Source: an uncultured Clostridia bacterium
GTDB lineage: Bacteria > Bacillota > Clostridia > Lachnospirales > CAG-274
DNA length: 64,000 nucleotides
Assembly: GCA_947628755.1 (NCBI GenBank)
Contig: CANRBC010000005.1
Span: forward strand, 53,009 to 117,008
Reading direction: 5' to 3'
Numbering within the stretch: the stretch's first letter is position 1; each line of letters starts with the position of its first letter. The notes under the pieces were generated by a model, which worked only from the letters and a program-made list of their open reading frames with translations, did no database searches and was not told where the DNA came from. The position numbers and the translations under genes are program-made. This document shows, piece after piece, positions 44,001-51,434 of the stretch.

Positions 44001-46994
44001 CTCGGTATAATTGGGATATACAAGCTCTATTGCAGGGCTTAGAGTAGAACCATGCTCAATGTCCTTGAATTCATAATAGAATACATCGGGATCATCGGTA
44101 GATATAAGCTCAAAGCTATATCCATCTATACTGCCGATTTTTATTTCGCCTGACTTATTCTTTCTTATATATATTCTGTATACGGAATTATCGTTAAGAT
44201 TGGATACAGTGGCATTAACTTTGGCTGTATTGCCTGTATAATATTTTCCTGCCTGTTCGTCGTCTGTTATCTGATTGTCTGTTGACAATGTTATGTTCAG
44301 ACCGACACTTCCGGCAGTATCTGTATTTACATTTATTGGCAAATCGTTATCTGCTTCAGCTCCCGTATTGAAAATATCCTCTTTTACATTTTTTCCTATT
44401 ATTGTATTGTAGAAAAGATTTGAACCCTTTTCTGCACTTAAGGCAAAAACAGAAGCGGCAGCTTCTACGGTATTTTCTCCGTTTATGCTTTCAAGATTTT
44501 CCGCATTGGCAAAGGCATAATCGTCAAGAGTGATAACAGACTTCGGCTCTTCAAATGTAATCGTTTTTGTAATACTGCCCTTAAAGGCGTCCTTGCCTAC
44601 TGCCGTAACCTCATACTCATTTCCGTCTAAAGTAACATACCGAGGTATTGTTATATTCTCCGTTTCTCTTACGCCGTATACCAGTTTTAAAGCACCGCTT
44701 TCAAGCTTATAGAGATTGTCGTGTTCGTCGGTGCAGTACCTTCCGCCTTTCTCAAAGGGAGCGTTAAGATTAAGCGTCTCGCCATCTGTCTTTATATTGA
44801 AGGAAATATTTTTGTCAAATACCATGTCGGTCACATGATCCTGCACAGCAGCAAGAAATTTGCTGCTTATATATTCGGGGAATTTCCCCTTTGAAGAAGC
44901 CGTAAATACAAGTCTGAATTTGTCCGCGCCGCTAAAGGCATCAGCTGCCACGCCATATTCCGTTATATGTCCGTTTGTATTTGAGACCATTTTATCGGAC
45001 TTGTAAACTACCTCTTTAATACCCGTACAGTTAGCAAACGCCCTTGCATATATTCCGCCTATTCCTTCACTTATAACAACCTTTTCAAGAGATATGTCAT
45101 TCATAAACATCTGAGCTGAAAGAGAAGCAACATCAGGCATATTTTCAAAATCAAAATACTTGAGAGATGGATTGTCCATGAAATGAGAATACTGCCCTAA
45201 CATAAGAACACTGCTTGTCGTATTGTTTACCCATTCAACAGACTCAAGTCCGGTACATTTTGTAACAAAGCCTATATTATTAATTCCGATTATGGAACAG
45301 GGGAGCTTCAAAACCTTTACATTGTCATTTTCGCTCATAAGCGAAGAAGATAAGCTCTTGAGCAATAAGGGTGAAAGGTCAAGGACTTCAACACTTGTTC
45401 CGTTTACAATATCAGTAAGGGCTGTTATTTCGTTTTTATTATCCTCAAAGGTTATGCTTTCAAGAGAAGTACAGCCCTTGAAAAGCCTTGACAGATTGCC
45501 CGAAGCGCCTTTTGGTACAGTTATTTCCTTAAGAGAGGTACAGTGCGCAAAGCCTGTATCCTCATAGGGATTTGTGCCGAATGTAAATGTATCGCTTTTT
45601 ATATTTTCAAGAGTAACCTTTTCAAGTGATTTACAGTTTACAAAAAGCTCTCCTGTAGCTCCGCCAAGATTTTTCATTACATTATTTTCTTCAAAATCGA
45701 CATTTACGAGCTTTTCAGCGTTGGAGAAGGCTCTTTCACCTATTTTTATTACCTTTGACGGTATTTTTACAGAGGTGATGCCCGAACCGTAAAATACGTC
45801 TCCTTCATTTCCTTCCTTTGTGCCTATATATTCAAGATTATTAAGAGCTTCAATATTTACTTTTACAAGGTTTTTACAATTTTTGAATGTATTTATGCCT
45901 GTTTCTGTGATTTTGCCGTTTTCCTCAAATTCTACAGCCTCAAGAGAAGTACAGCCTTCAAAGGCGGAATTTCCTATTTTTTCAACGCTGTCCTTTACGA
46001 TTACCATTGAAATACTGTTGGCATAAGCTGATATTTCCTCGGAATTTATAAAATTCTCCGGAATTTCGCTGCCATTGAATGTCAAAGTATATGTGGCGTT
46101 GGCGTTTATGGTCAGCTTCCAGCCGTTTCCTTCCGCTGCCGTAACACTATCTGCATTGTTCAGAGCAAGAAGCATTATACTGTAGCAGGAGCTGTCATGC
46201 TTATGCTCATCAAGTTCGCATATAAGCTGACCCTCCTCGTTATAGCAAAGCTCGCTGTGCTTATGCTCCGGAAGCCCGCACAGAGGTATATCCTGCGCCT
46301 TGAGCATTTCTATTTGCTCGTCAAGGCTGTCCACAGCCTCCGTAGTGGTTTCAGTATAATTTTCCACATAGTCCTCGCTGTGGGTTTCCACAGTAGTATC
46401 TATGCCTACGGCGCTGCCCGATACTATATCATCGGGAACTATATTTTCTTCTTTTTTCGCTTCATTATGCTCGGCTGCACCGCCGGATATAGTATCGTCC
46501 TCAGGCGTTATTCTTTCCTCGTGATAGTAGAAAAATCCACTTTCAGGCAATGTTTCTTCCTCTGTTTCCACTTCAGAAGCAGTCTGCTTTTCCTCCTCGG
46601 TCACAGCCTCTGTTTCTGTCTCAGCTTCCGTTTCGGTTTTCTCATCTGCAATAATATCTATATCATTCTCGTAACATTCCTCTGTATGAGTATGCTCCTC
46701 AAGACCGCATATAAGCTCCTCACTTGTTTCATAACATTCCTCGGTGTGGGTATGCTCGTCATTTTCCTCAAGTCCGCATACAAGAGCCGTGTTATAGGTA
46801 TAGCACTCTTCGCTATGGGTATGCTCCTCCAAGCCGCATATAGTTTTTCTTTCCATTGTGATGCCCGGAAGTATAAGTATATATGTAGTTATAAACACAA
46901 CAATAACGCCCATTACAGACAAAAGCCTATATCTGAGCTTATTTCTTTTCTGCTGTGATATGAAATTTGCCGCACGTTTTAACAAATCATTCAT
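38085..46994 (-). CDS. Giant LPxTG cell-surface adhesin 2
   Basis: A 2969-aa paralogue of adhesin 1 with the same plan: export segment LLSVMGVIVVFITTYILILP, five C-x4-8-H-x-H-x3-C motifs (the last two CGLPEHKHSELC and CELDEHKHDSSC), acidic/Thr linker, BspA-type leucine-rich repeats (AFEGCTSLEAVEFEENGKIT; about 300-890), long tandem beta domains, a SpaA-like domain (DILKVDKEDNSRLAGALFGL), LPVTG at 2933 and a membrane helix identical to that of adhesin 1 apart from one residue. About 290 bp near the 5' end are identical at DNA level between the two genes, while the middle has diverged strongly. The ATG has GGAGG before it. Its leader carries the second MITE-like element. Confidence 0.9.
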   Translation of the reverse strand: MNDLLKRAANFISQQKRNKLRYRLLSVMGVIVVFITTYILILPGITMERKTICGLEEHTHSEECYTYNTALVCGLEENDEHTHTEECYETSEELICGLEEHTHTEECYENDIDIIADEKTETEAETETEAVTEEEKQTASEVETEEETLPESGFFYYHEERITPEDDTISGGAAEHNEAKKEENIVPDDIVSGSAVGIDTTVETHSEDYVENYTETTTEAVDSLDEQIEMLKAQDIPLCGLPEHKHSELCYNEEGQLICELDEHKHDSSCYSIMLLALNNADSVTAAEGNGWKLTINANATYTLTFNGSEIPENFINSEEISAYANSISMVIVKDSVEKIGNSAFEGCTSLEAVEFEENGKITETGINTFKNCKNLVKVNIEALNNLEYIGTKEGNEGDVFYGSGITSVKIPSKVIKIGERAFSNAEKLVNVDFEENNVMKNLGGATGELFVNCKSLEKVTLENIKSDTFTFGTNPYEDTGFAHCTSLKEITVPKGASGNLSRLFKGCTSLESITFEDNKNEITALTDIVNGTSVEVLDLSPLLLKSLSSSLMSENDNVKVLKLPCSIIGINNIGFVTKCTGLESVEWVNNTTSSVLMLGQYSHFMDNPSLKYFDFENMPDVASLSAQMFMNDISLEKVVISEGIGGIYARAFANCTGIKEVVYKSDKMVSNTNGHITEYGVAADAFSGADKFRLVFTASSKGKFPEYISSKFLAAVQDHVTDMVFDKNISFNIKTDGETLNLNAPFEKGGRYCTDEHDNLYKLESGALKLVYGVRETENITIPRYVTLDGNEYEVTAVGKDAFKGSITKTITFEEPKSVITLDDYAFANAENLESINGENTVEAAASVFALSAEKGSNLFYNTIIGKNVKEDIFNTGAEADNDLPINVNTDTAGSVGLNITLSTDNQITDDEQAGKYYTGNTAKVNATVSNLNDNSVYRIYIRKNKSGEIKIGSIDGYSFELISTDDPDVFYYEFKDIEHGSTLSPAIELVYPNYTEPGNKMQVWGVSLSNDKATEYENKVIKPGENELDGIKTSDTYLEPEWVTKPTEFKVEKEVLNADNISFDELSEGLSSALPDTATSSLKGLSYTVKYSPAEESSVLNVGSDIVKYVDFTDTLTLPETLNWRENINIESTRFVVDESGVTLYACAGEGIENKEYEICRITGFGKVTSMWLSKTEDGKYTIGWRSTNQSLTSEIPYIEGTLTLGDEILLAKPMGEKADVGTIHNDITADTHYSFSEPKTSEDSADVTLGEGEGKLLFDKEMIEKPEYMGEDVEYVITVKNPMLFPYKGIDRLEDAVSISENNLQYIKPENIQALFDGTDGEYLTVTITNAVITAIVDSTAVSIDGKNKAELTATDTGKTTPYNGCADADENIISKEAVITLTKLTNGNININVSYNSENKDITVGTDGDYEDIKSALDSIAYIVTANDNYKLVWDYPDDYSLDGGKTKKYNIRATVKNSLMYLPSKDALYYYGWPKDVDVWADNKASLYTTAPDSDPYTDNTEPFKVYYDLGISKGGYVNGVTINGNGDEGVEVHKVEYGDVIDYAVDLRHRGRSVYDTLPLVDKMSGLQALLVPVKDNRQLEGKGLPTLTDKGIEYYVLNQEGEYKGLYINGLYADSVTVTSVASGLETLIKYYITDLPQRDTSYTFAYKAICDTKYVTPTVESNGFSVNNEAWANDYPTHRIYAPLLTGGAAVLFDKKIVTERGGEPAFDELDSDDFTPITRSDNEVVYRLELTNPYENETTVKGNDIYDALPNTGEVFKWTKDTNISILDYAATNGAELQLGDITKGNEWSITDTSPNPDLPSSAGQQYIVWDNAVNIKLPPHSGIYIYVKLTFPEDADWDNYVAKKGNDRLTNTFYVYNLPETVSHMLAEPGKVILQKGVYETGYYATDGTYLLEYYRDKDRYHYSINDKEVKLDGGKVDMNGVLNTVTYYFFIKNSGTTNMTLAPVYDILPEGFQFFALRNSAAKNFSTDANWASNRYFVGARNYDRTNKFAPTAPRDNGQQLQNIIAVPEGLDKWKNRAETQAAGTFVMAYIVYDGTVQTEDGRNRLKFHFEKGDKITDDGDPVEYNLGVDENENPYLRPGEFTQFAYTVITPSKDYGKDAVNYVAMEYVDNGNNGVEADRDTKVNVSDANGMLPNDGGCDVLSDEHAGKLGFTEHTDLNADTVNKQWLVSDVKLTRGEIIPGITKTVESPFAEQGGKVKWKITAHNNGTDALYDYVIEDTLEPGFKFQGDLRFSIFARTAKVDGIPNDHTNIRLQSGNADGLGEDILFRIKERENGDTSLKIITNNNGKDTEPIEIKADDTEKDIAAWYILPNTDKNTSKYCRIKIKFEQNKNSKGETVEKLTLHFVSINEWSGETGYNVYSIPPGGYCELDIPTVAANDIPTGTYINTADIIPTQDFNTRLVSQGKPFTDSGKGVKSSAPVSVYIGQPTTSYKEIVEVGNDTNNGISNALDHNCIFLSDSTKTFRYTLNISNAGENAMDKLVVIDNLPFVGDGNTVRQDLARDSEFKVKLAAEPNIEVKVVAPDNTETPLTNTQYTIGYSTKNGSSDGGNSYIDEDWKGTSEWNDLAEKARSLRVVIDNSEVGDKLIQGNSTVKISFNAVIDGEAEPSQVAWNSFGYRYWSGDLFATAAPLNVGVRIPSAPQIKKTIVNSKGSLSKADKEKTYRFVIYKSESGNKIDFPDYTENGISSKLGEQWNEAKHWTVITLKVPSGASQSEIFSLADGSVNEWNNNNYASGSFQENTEKKWKWEEGATYYAVEVDDEGNYAFDSINGMPDRQYSFVYNKDKNEEITFANAKPDWRIDILKVDKEDNSRLAGALFGLYSPNEADQMTSEEMEALGIDEKNFATVEYEEKNYYLSDTKETPDSGIARFTGVCEEKYVVLEIKAPNGYYGDTKPHYIERDAEVSDYIATLTVENEKGVPLPVTGGYGLTDTLKLLALLLISFSAVTFIFRYVRRNI

Positions 46995-47110
46995 TGCGCT
47001 ATCCTCCGCTTTATATACCTAAAAGAACAATATCAAGCCAAAACATTCATTATATATAGAGTATCTGAACCGTTTTATTTCTATTTGTCGTTTTCTGTGT
47101 TTCTGTAAAA

Positions 47111-47136
47111 AATCGGAAAAGTGGACTTTTCCGATT
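47111..47136 (-). terminator. Left hairpin flanking MITE-like element, copy 2
   Basis: AATCGGAAAAG-TGGA-CTTTTCCGATT; read on the minus strand it is followed by TTTTTTAC. It would therefore act as a terminator between the giant gene 2 promoter and its coding region. Confidence 0.65.
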
Positions 47137-47377
47137 CAGCGTGTCGATAAAATCGACACGCTTGAAAGAAATGCTTTTTGGCATTTCTTTCAGTTAACTA
47201 AGGTAGGAACCAGCCGTGTTTACTGATATTTTGGCAAGTATGCAAAATATCAGTAAAGTTCCTGTCCTCGGAGGAAGTGAATTCCTCCTGCGGATTAAAG
47301 TCTGCGACGCTTTTTTGCAAACTGTTCTTTGTTTTAATTAATATTTATTGTCAAAGTATTGTTTTTTTGACAGCCTG
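47137..47377. mobile_element. 241-bp MITE-like element, copy 2 (in the leader of giant gene 2)
   Basis: Same ends (CAGCGTGTCG...GACAGCCTG) and most of the same internal sequence as 3258-3499. The internal variable hairpin is TACTGATATTTTG...CAAAATATCAGTA, a 13-bp or longer perfect stem with no sequence similarity to that of copy 1. The right end pairs imperfectly with the left (CAGGCTGTCAAAAAAA). Both flanks are copies of one hairpin differing at 2 loop bases. A third, related hairpin lies at 47481-47506, so the target hairpin had already multiplied here. Confidence 0.7.
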
Positions 47378-47403
47378 AATCGGAAAAGTAAACTTTTCCG
47401 ATT
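47378..47403 (+). terminator. Right hairpin flanking MITE-like element, copy 2
   Basis: AATCGGAAAAG-TAAA-CTTTTCCGATT followed by TTATT on the plus strand; the mirror partner of 47111-47136. Confidence 0.6.
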
Positions 47404-47419
47404 TTATTAAATTACATAT

Positions 47420-47448
47420 ATTTTATCATAAATATTATAATTATTCAA
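47420..47448 (-). promoter_or_regulatory. Promoter of giant gene 2
   Basis: TTGAAT-17-TAAAAT on the minus strand, matching the promoter of giant gene 1. The predicted start (about 47413) lies 10 bp before the right hairpin of the MITE-like element, so the element forms most of the leader. Confidence 0.6.
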
Positions 47449-47480
47449 GTTTTTTAGCATAATTTTTCAGTAAAATTATT

Positions 47481-47506
47481 AATCGGAAAAATCCATTTTT
47501 TCGATT
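47481..47506. repeat. Third hairpin copy near MITE-like element 2
   Basis: AATCGGAAAAA-TCCA-TTTTTTCGATT, related to the two hairpins that flank the element, but upstream of the promoter. Confidence 0.5.
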
Positions 47507-47591
47507 TTTCGTTATATTTAACAAAAATAATCTCAAATATATTCAATTTATTGATAAATACAGCAGACAACACAAATTGAATATAAAAATA

Positions 47592-47618
47592 CCCGATAAA
47601 GAATAAGTCCTTATCGGG
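47592..47618 (-). terminator. Terminator of the MacB-type operon
   Basis: CCCGATAA and TTATCGGG pair across an 11-nt loop; on the minus strand GTATTTTTATAT follows. It lies about 90 nt after the permease stop. Confidence 0.7.
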
Positions 47619-47706
47619 ATAAAAAAGCAGTCTATTTCAACGGAAATATCGTTTTAAAAGCATTAATGAATATATCTGTTTGTTATATTTTTCCAAATAG
47701 CCATGT

Positions 47707-48930
47707 CTATTCATATCTGAGAGCTTCTATTGGGTCAAGCCGAGCCGCTTTTTCGGCAGGGTATACACCGAATATGATGCCTATGGCGCTTGATATAGCC
47801 ACAGCTATTATAATTGATTTGACAGAGACAACGCTTTCCATACCCAGTATCGCGCCTGCAACAAGTCCTGCCAGCCAGCCGAACACTATACCGAACAACC
47901 CGCCCATAAATGTAAGTATAATGGCTTCTACCACAAACTGAAACATAATATCGCTGTTCTTTGCGCCTATTGATTTTCTTATGCCTATTTCTCTTGTTCT
48001 CTCCGTAACCGTTACCATCATTATATTCATAACTCCTATACCGCCCACTATCAGGGATATTGCCGCAACGCCGCTTATCAGAAGCGTTACTGTACCCGTG
48101 ACCTCGTTCATAGCTTCAAGCTGCTCAGTCGTGCTTTCGCATGTGTATTTTTCTGAGGTATTATGAAAATTATCGAGCATTGCAACTATTCTTTCGCTCA
48201 GTGCGTCGGTGTCGTCGGGAGCTTCCGCAACAAGAGTTATGTTGGTAAGTGTTTTTTGTCCGAATAATCTCTGCGCAGTGGATATGGGCATTACGATACT
48301 TTCAGGATATTCGTTTTCATACTGTAGTTCTGTGTCGGCATTGGGATTTTCGACTATTCCTTCAACAGTAAATTTCTGTGAGCCTTTCCATGATTTTACA
48401 GATATTTGCTGACCGATTACAGACTCATCACAGTATCCGAAAACCTTCTGCGCCGTTGTGTCCGTAATAACGACTGTTTTGCTTTTGTTGTCTATATTTT
48501 CTTGATTTATATACTCGCCATACAAAAGGTCGGGAGCCATTATATCGTAATAGTCCGCTCCCACGCCTGTTATCTGAGCTGTATTCGTTTCTTTAGGGTC
48601 AAGCAATTTTACAGAATAGTAGTTTGCCTGATAGGTGGGGGATATGTATTTTATTCCCCTAACATTTTTCAAAAGCTCATAGTCATCAAGCGTAAGCGCA
48701 TCACTCGTATACATATTTCTGGGAGAATTGCTTCTCATGGATACCGTCATTCTTCCTACGCCAAGGTCGTCAAAACGGTCTTCTATCTCCTTCTGAGAGC
48801 CATTGCCTATGGACGTTATGGTGATAACGGAAGCTATACCTATAATAATGCCCAGCATTGTGAGGAATGTCCTCATCTTATTGCTCAGAACATTTTTTAA
48901 AGCAGATTTTATATTTTCACCCAGATACAT
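47707..48930 (-). CDS. MacB-type ABC transporter permease
   Basis: A 407-aa permease with the MacB plan: N-terminal membrane helix (MRTFLTMLGIIIGIASVITI), a large extracytoplasmic MacB_PCD domain (about 45-270) and a C-terminal FtsX domain with three helices (VTLLISGVAAISLIVGGIGV, TRTREIGIRKSIGA-type loop). With the ATPase and adaptor upstream it should form a mechanotransmission exporter for peptides or antimicrobials; in a Gram-positive cell it would act across one membrane. Its start overlaps the ATPase stop by 1 nt (TAATG). Confidence 0.93.
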   Translation of the reverse strand: MYLGENIKSALKNVLSNKMRTFLTMLGIIIGIASVITITSIGNGSQKEIEDRFDDLGVGRMTVSMRSNSPRNMYTSDALTLDDYELLKNVRGIKYISPTYQANYYSVKLLDPKETNTAQITGVGADYYDIMAPDLLYGEYINQENIDNKSKTVVITDTTAQKVFGYCDESVIGQQISVKSWKGSQKFTVEGIVENPNADTELQYENEYPESIVMPISTAQRLFGQKTLTNITLVAEAPDDTDALSERIVAMLDNFHNTSEKYTCESTTEQLEAMNEVTGTVTLLISGVAAISLIVGGIGVMNIMMVTVTERTREIGIRKSIGAKNSDIMFQFVVEAIILTFMGGLFGIVFGWLAGLVAGAILGMESVVSVKSIIIAVAISSAIGIIFGVYPAEKAARLDPIEALRYE

Positions 48931-49619
48931 TAAATATTACCTCCCATAACAGCCTCGTCATTTATTTTTCTACCGTCCTTGAATGTGACTATCCTCTTTG
49001 TACAGGAGGCTACATCAGGCTCATGCGTTACCATAACGATTGTAGCGCCCTCGTCATTGAGTCGGCGGAATATATCTATTATCTCAAATGTAGACTTGCT
49101 GTCCAGATTACCAGTAGGCTCATCGGCAAGTATTACGGCAGGCTCGTTCACAAGCGCCCTAGCTATGGCTACCCTTTGCCGCTGTCCACCCGACATTTCG
49201 TTTGGCTTATGCTTTATCCTATCCGAAAGCCCTACTCTCTCCAATGCTTCCAATGCTCTTTTTCGTCTTTCCGACTTGGCAAGACCCGCATATATCATCG
49301 GCAGTTCCACATTTTCAAAGGCATTGAGCTTTGGAAGAAGATTAAATGACTGGAAAATGAAGCCTATTTTTTTATTTCTTATGGTGGAAAGCATACTGTC
49401 GGGAGTTTTGGATATATCTATGCCGTCAAGTATATAGCTTCCGCTCGTAGGCTTATCCAGACAGCCAAGTATGTTCATCATTGTGGACTTGCCTGAACCC
49501 GATGAACCCATTATCGATACAAATTCTCCCGGCTTAACCCATAGGTCTACCCCCGCCAAAGCCTCCACCTCTAGCACCCCCTGGCGGTACACCTTGGTCA
49601 GCCCTTCTATTTGAATCAT
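48930..49619 (-). CDS. MacB/LolD-type ABC transporter ATPase
   Basis: A 229-aa ATPase that powers the adjacent permease. Walker A is GSSGSGKST, the Q loop lies in FIFQSFNLLPKL, the signature is MSGGQRQRVAIARAL, Walker B is AVILADEPTGNLDS and the switch His is in VMVTHEPDVA. The ATG is supported by GGGAGGAATGATGGGCA before it. The N-terminal 28 codons overlap the 3' end of the adaptor gene in another frame by 86 nt, much longer than the usual 1-8 nt overlap. Confidence 0.95.
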   Translation of the reverse strand: MIQIEGLTKVYRQGVLEVEALAGVDLWVKPGEFVSIMGSSGSGKSTMMNILGCLDKPTSGSYILDGIDISKTPDSMLSTIRNKKIGFIFQSFNLLPKLNAFENVELPMIYAGLAKSERRKRALEALERVGLSDRIKHKPNEMSGGQRQRVAIARALVNEPAVILADEPTGNLDSKSTFEIIDIFRRLNDEGATIVMVTHEPDVASCTKRIVTFKDGRKINDEAVMGGNI

Positions 49620-51171
49620 TGCCCATCATTCCTCCCATCATCATGTCTCTTTCGGCTCTGTCATTGTCGGTTTTCTGTTCGCCTGCATTATTACTCTGCG
49701 CTCTTATGTCTTCAAGTGTCATGCCGTCCTTTATGCTTTCAGAAACCGAGCTGAGAACTTCCTCTCCCTCGCTGAGACCCGAAACTATTTCTATAACGGT
49801 ATCATTTTCCTCTCCCGTGGAGACTTCTCTTTGACTAATCTTTGTGCCGTCGGATACAAAAACATAGCTTTTGCCGGACTTTGCGTCATTCCTGACCGCG
49901 CCCGATGAAACTGTGAGTACATCAGGCTTATCCAGAACGGTTATTTCAAGGTCGAGATTATAACCCGGCTTGAGAACATCGTCGGGATTATCAACAGAGA
50001 TTTCAACAGGAACTGCTGTTTCGCTTCCCATGTTTGTGGTAGTGGCAAGTGCGCTGTCGTTTATCTTTGTGATGCTGCCCGTGTATTCCTTGCCCTCCAA
50101 GCCATCCGATGTCATGAACACCTTCTGTCCCGTTTCAAGCAAGGGCGCATCGTATTCCTCTATGCTTGCGCTGACAATAAGTCTATTAAAGTCCGCGACC
50201 TTTAAAATAACAGTGTTTTCCTCAGTATATGTACCCTCGTCTACACAAACCTCCGTCACCTTTCCGTCTACGGTGGAGCTGGTGGAATAAACAAGCTCGT
50301 TCAAATCCTTTTTGTAGTCCGCAAGGTTATCCTGTAAGCCCTTTAATGTAAGCTGTGTCTGCTCATACTGTGTTTTGCTCTGAGTATCTCCCAACACCGT
50401 CTGCGCATCCTTAAGAGCATTCTGCGCGTCCGTTACATCATTCTGCGCAGTAGTTATGCCCAGCTTGGCATTATCCCGTTGTATAACAAGGTCGTCATAT
50501 TCCTTTTGCGCTTCGGTAAGCTGATCATTTGCTTTTTTTGCGGCAGTAACTGCGGTATCATATTCATTCTGTGTGGCGCCGCCCACAGCAAGAAGCTGTT
50601 CTAAATCACTCACTTCTTTTTCGGCATCATATACATCCTGCTGCGCGTTGTCAATAGCAGTCTGCTGTGTTGAAAGTTTTAAATCATAGCTGTCGTAAGC
50701 CGTGTTTGCATCCTGAAGAGCCTTTTCCTTTGAAGTGACTGCGCTTTTGAGCTTTGTAATCTCTGTATCCGATGCAGGCGCAGTCATACTTTTAAGCGAA
50801 AGCTGTGTGTTTTCGATTTCTCTTTCCGTATCCCTTATCTGTTTTTCAAGCTCCTCTTTTCTGTCCTCCACATCATATTCCACGAGCAGATCGCCTGCCT
50901 TTACGGTATCGCCCTCCTCAACAAGAATATTTTTTATTATATTGGTCTCGCCCTCTGCGTATACCTCTATCTCGTCTTCAAGAAGAACGCTTCCCGAAGC
51001 GGTTATTGTATTTGTGAGAGAATTTCTTGTAACTGCCTCTGTCAAAGGACGCTCCCTGTTCATATCGGACATACTGTTTTTATTTCTGATATGAGCATAT
51101 ACACCAAATCCTCCCGCGCCTACGGCAGCTATGGCAAGGGCAGCTATACCGAGCTTTATTTTCTTATTCAC
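49534..51171 (-). CDS. HlyD/MacA-type efflux adaptor
   Basis: A 545-aa membrane-fusion (periplasmic adaptor-like) protein. It has an N-terminal anchor (LGIAALAIAAVGAGGFGVYA), lipoyl/barrel segments (GSVLLEDEIEVYAEGETNII, VEEGDTVKAGDLLVEYD), a long coiled coil (about 95-260) and a beta-barrel region (LIVSASIEEYDAPLLETGQK). In Firmicutes such proteins link to MacB-like permeases. The tail is Met/Gly-rich (MMMGGMMGN, GGARGGGFGGGRPMG), and its last 28 codons lie inside the ATPase gene. The start is GTG, with GGAGGG before it. First gene of the three-gene operon. Confidence 0.92.
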   Translation of the reverse strand: MNKKIKLGIAALAIAAVGAGGFGVYAHIRNKNSMSDMNRERPLTEAVTRNSLTNTITASGSVLLEDEIEVYAEGETNIIKNILVEEGDTVKAGDLLVEYDVEDRKEELEKQIRDTEREIENTQLSLKSMTAPASDTEITKLKSAVTSKEKALQDANTAYDSYDLKLSTQQTAIDNAQQDVYDAEKEVSDLEQLLAVGGATQNEYDTAVTAAKKANDQLTEAQKEYDDLVIQRDNAKLGITTAQNDVTDAQNALKDAQTVLGDTQSKTQYEQTQLTLKGLQDNLADYKKDLNELVYSTSSTVDGKVTEVCVDEGTYTEENTVILKVADFNRLIVSASIEEYDAPLLETGQKVFMTSDGLEGKEYTGSITKINDSALATTTNMGSETAVPVEISVDNPDDVLKPGYNLDLEITVLDKPDVLTVSSGAVRNDAKSGKSYVFVSDGTKISQREVSTGEENDTVIEIVSGLSEGEEVLSSVSESIKDGMTLEDIRAQSNNAGEQKTDNDRAERDMMMGGMMGNDSNRRADQGVPPGGARGGGFGGGRPMG

Positions 51172-51281
51172 ATATATCCCTCCAGACTATGTATTTCGTT
51201 ATTTCATAGTACAAAAGGAAAATTAAACATATATTAGACAAAAATTAAATGAGCATTAGAAACGATTAAAAAACAATTAAA

Positions 51282-51318
51282 AAACGGAAGCAAAGACCTA
51301 TTGCTTATACTTCCGTTT
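51282..51318 (-). terminator. Terminator of the ArsP-like permease gene
   Basis: AAAACGGAAG pairs with CTTCCGTTT, with an inner GCAA/TTGC pair; on the minus strand it ends in CCGTTTTTTAATTG. Confidence 0.75.
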
Positions 51319-51434
51319 AAAAATCTAATTGCCGTATTTTATTTATGATATATCGCCGTTGACCCTTACTGTTTCCCGACGCTGCCCAGTAAAATAACAG
51401 GAATATGCAGAATATTGTCGGCAAAAATGCTTTT

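Noticed and set aside
46197-46958. 253-aa plus-strand ORF antisense to giant gene 2, sharing 90 aa with plus-strand ORF 37135-37407
   Set aside because: Both are shadows of the identical CGLEEHTH-coding 5' regions of the giant genes; neither has a ribosome binding site, and the protein is an artefact of the repeated antisense sequence.
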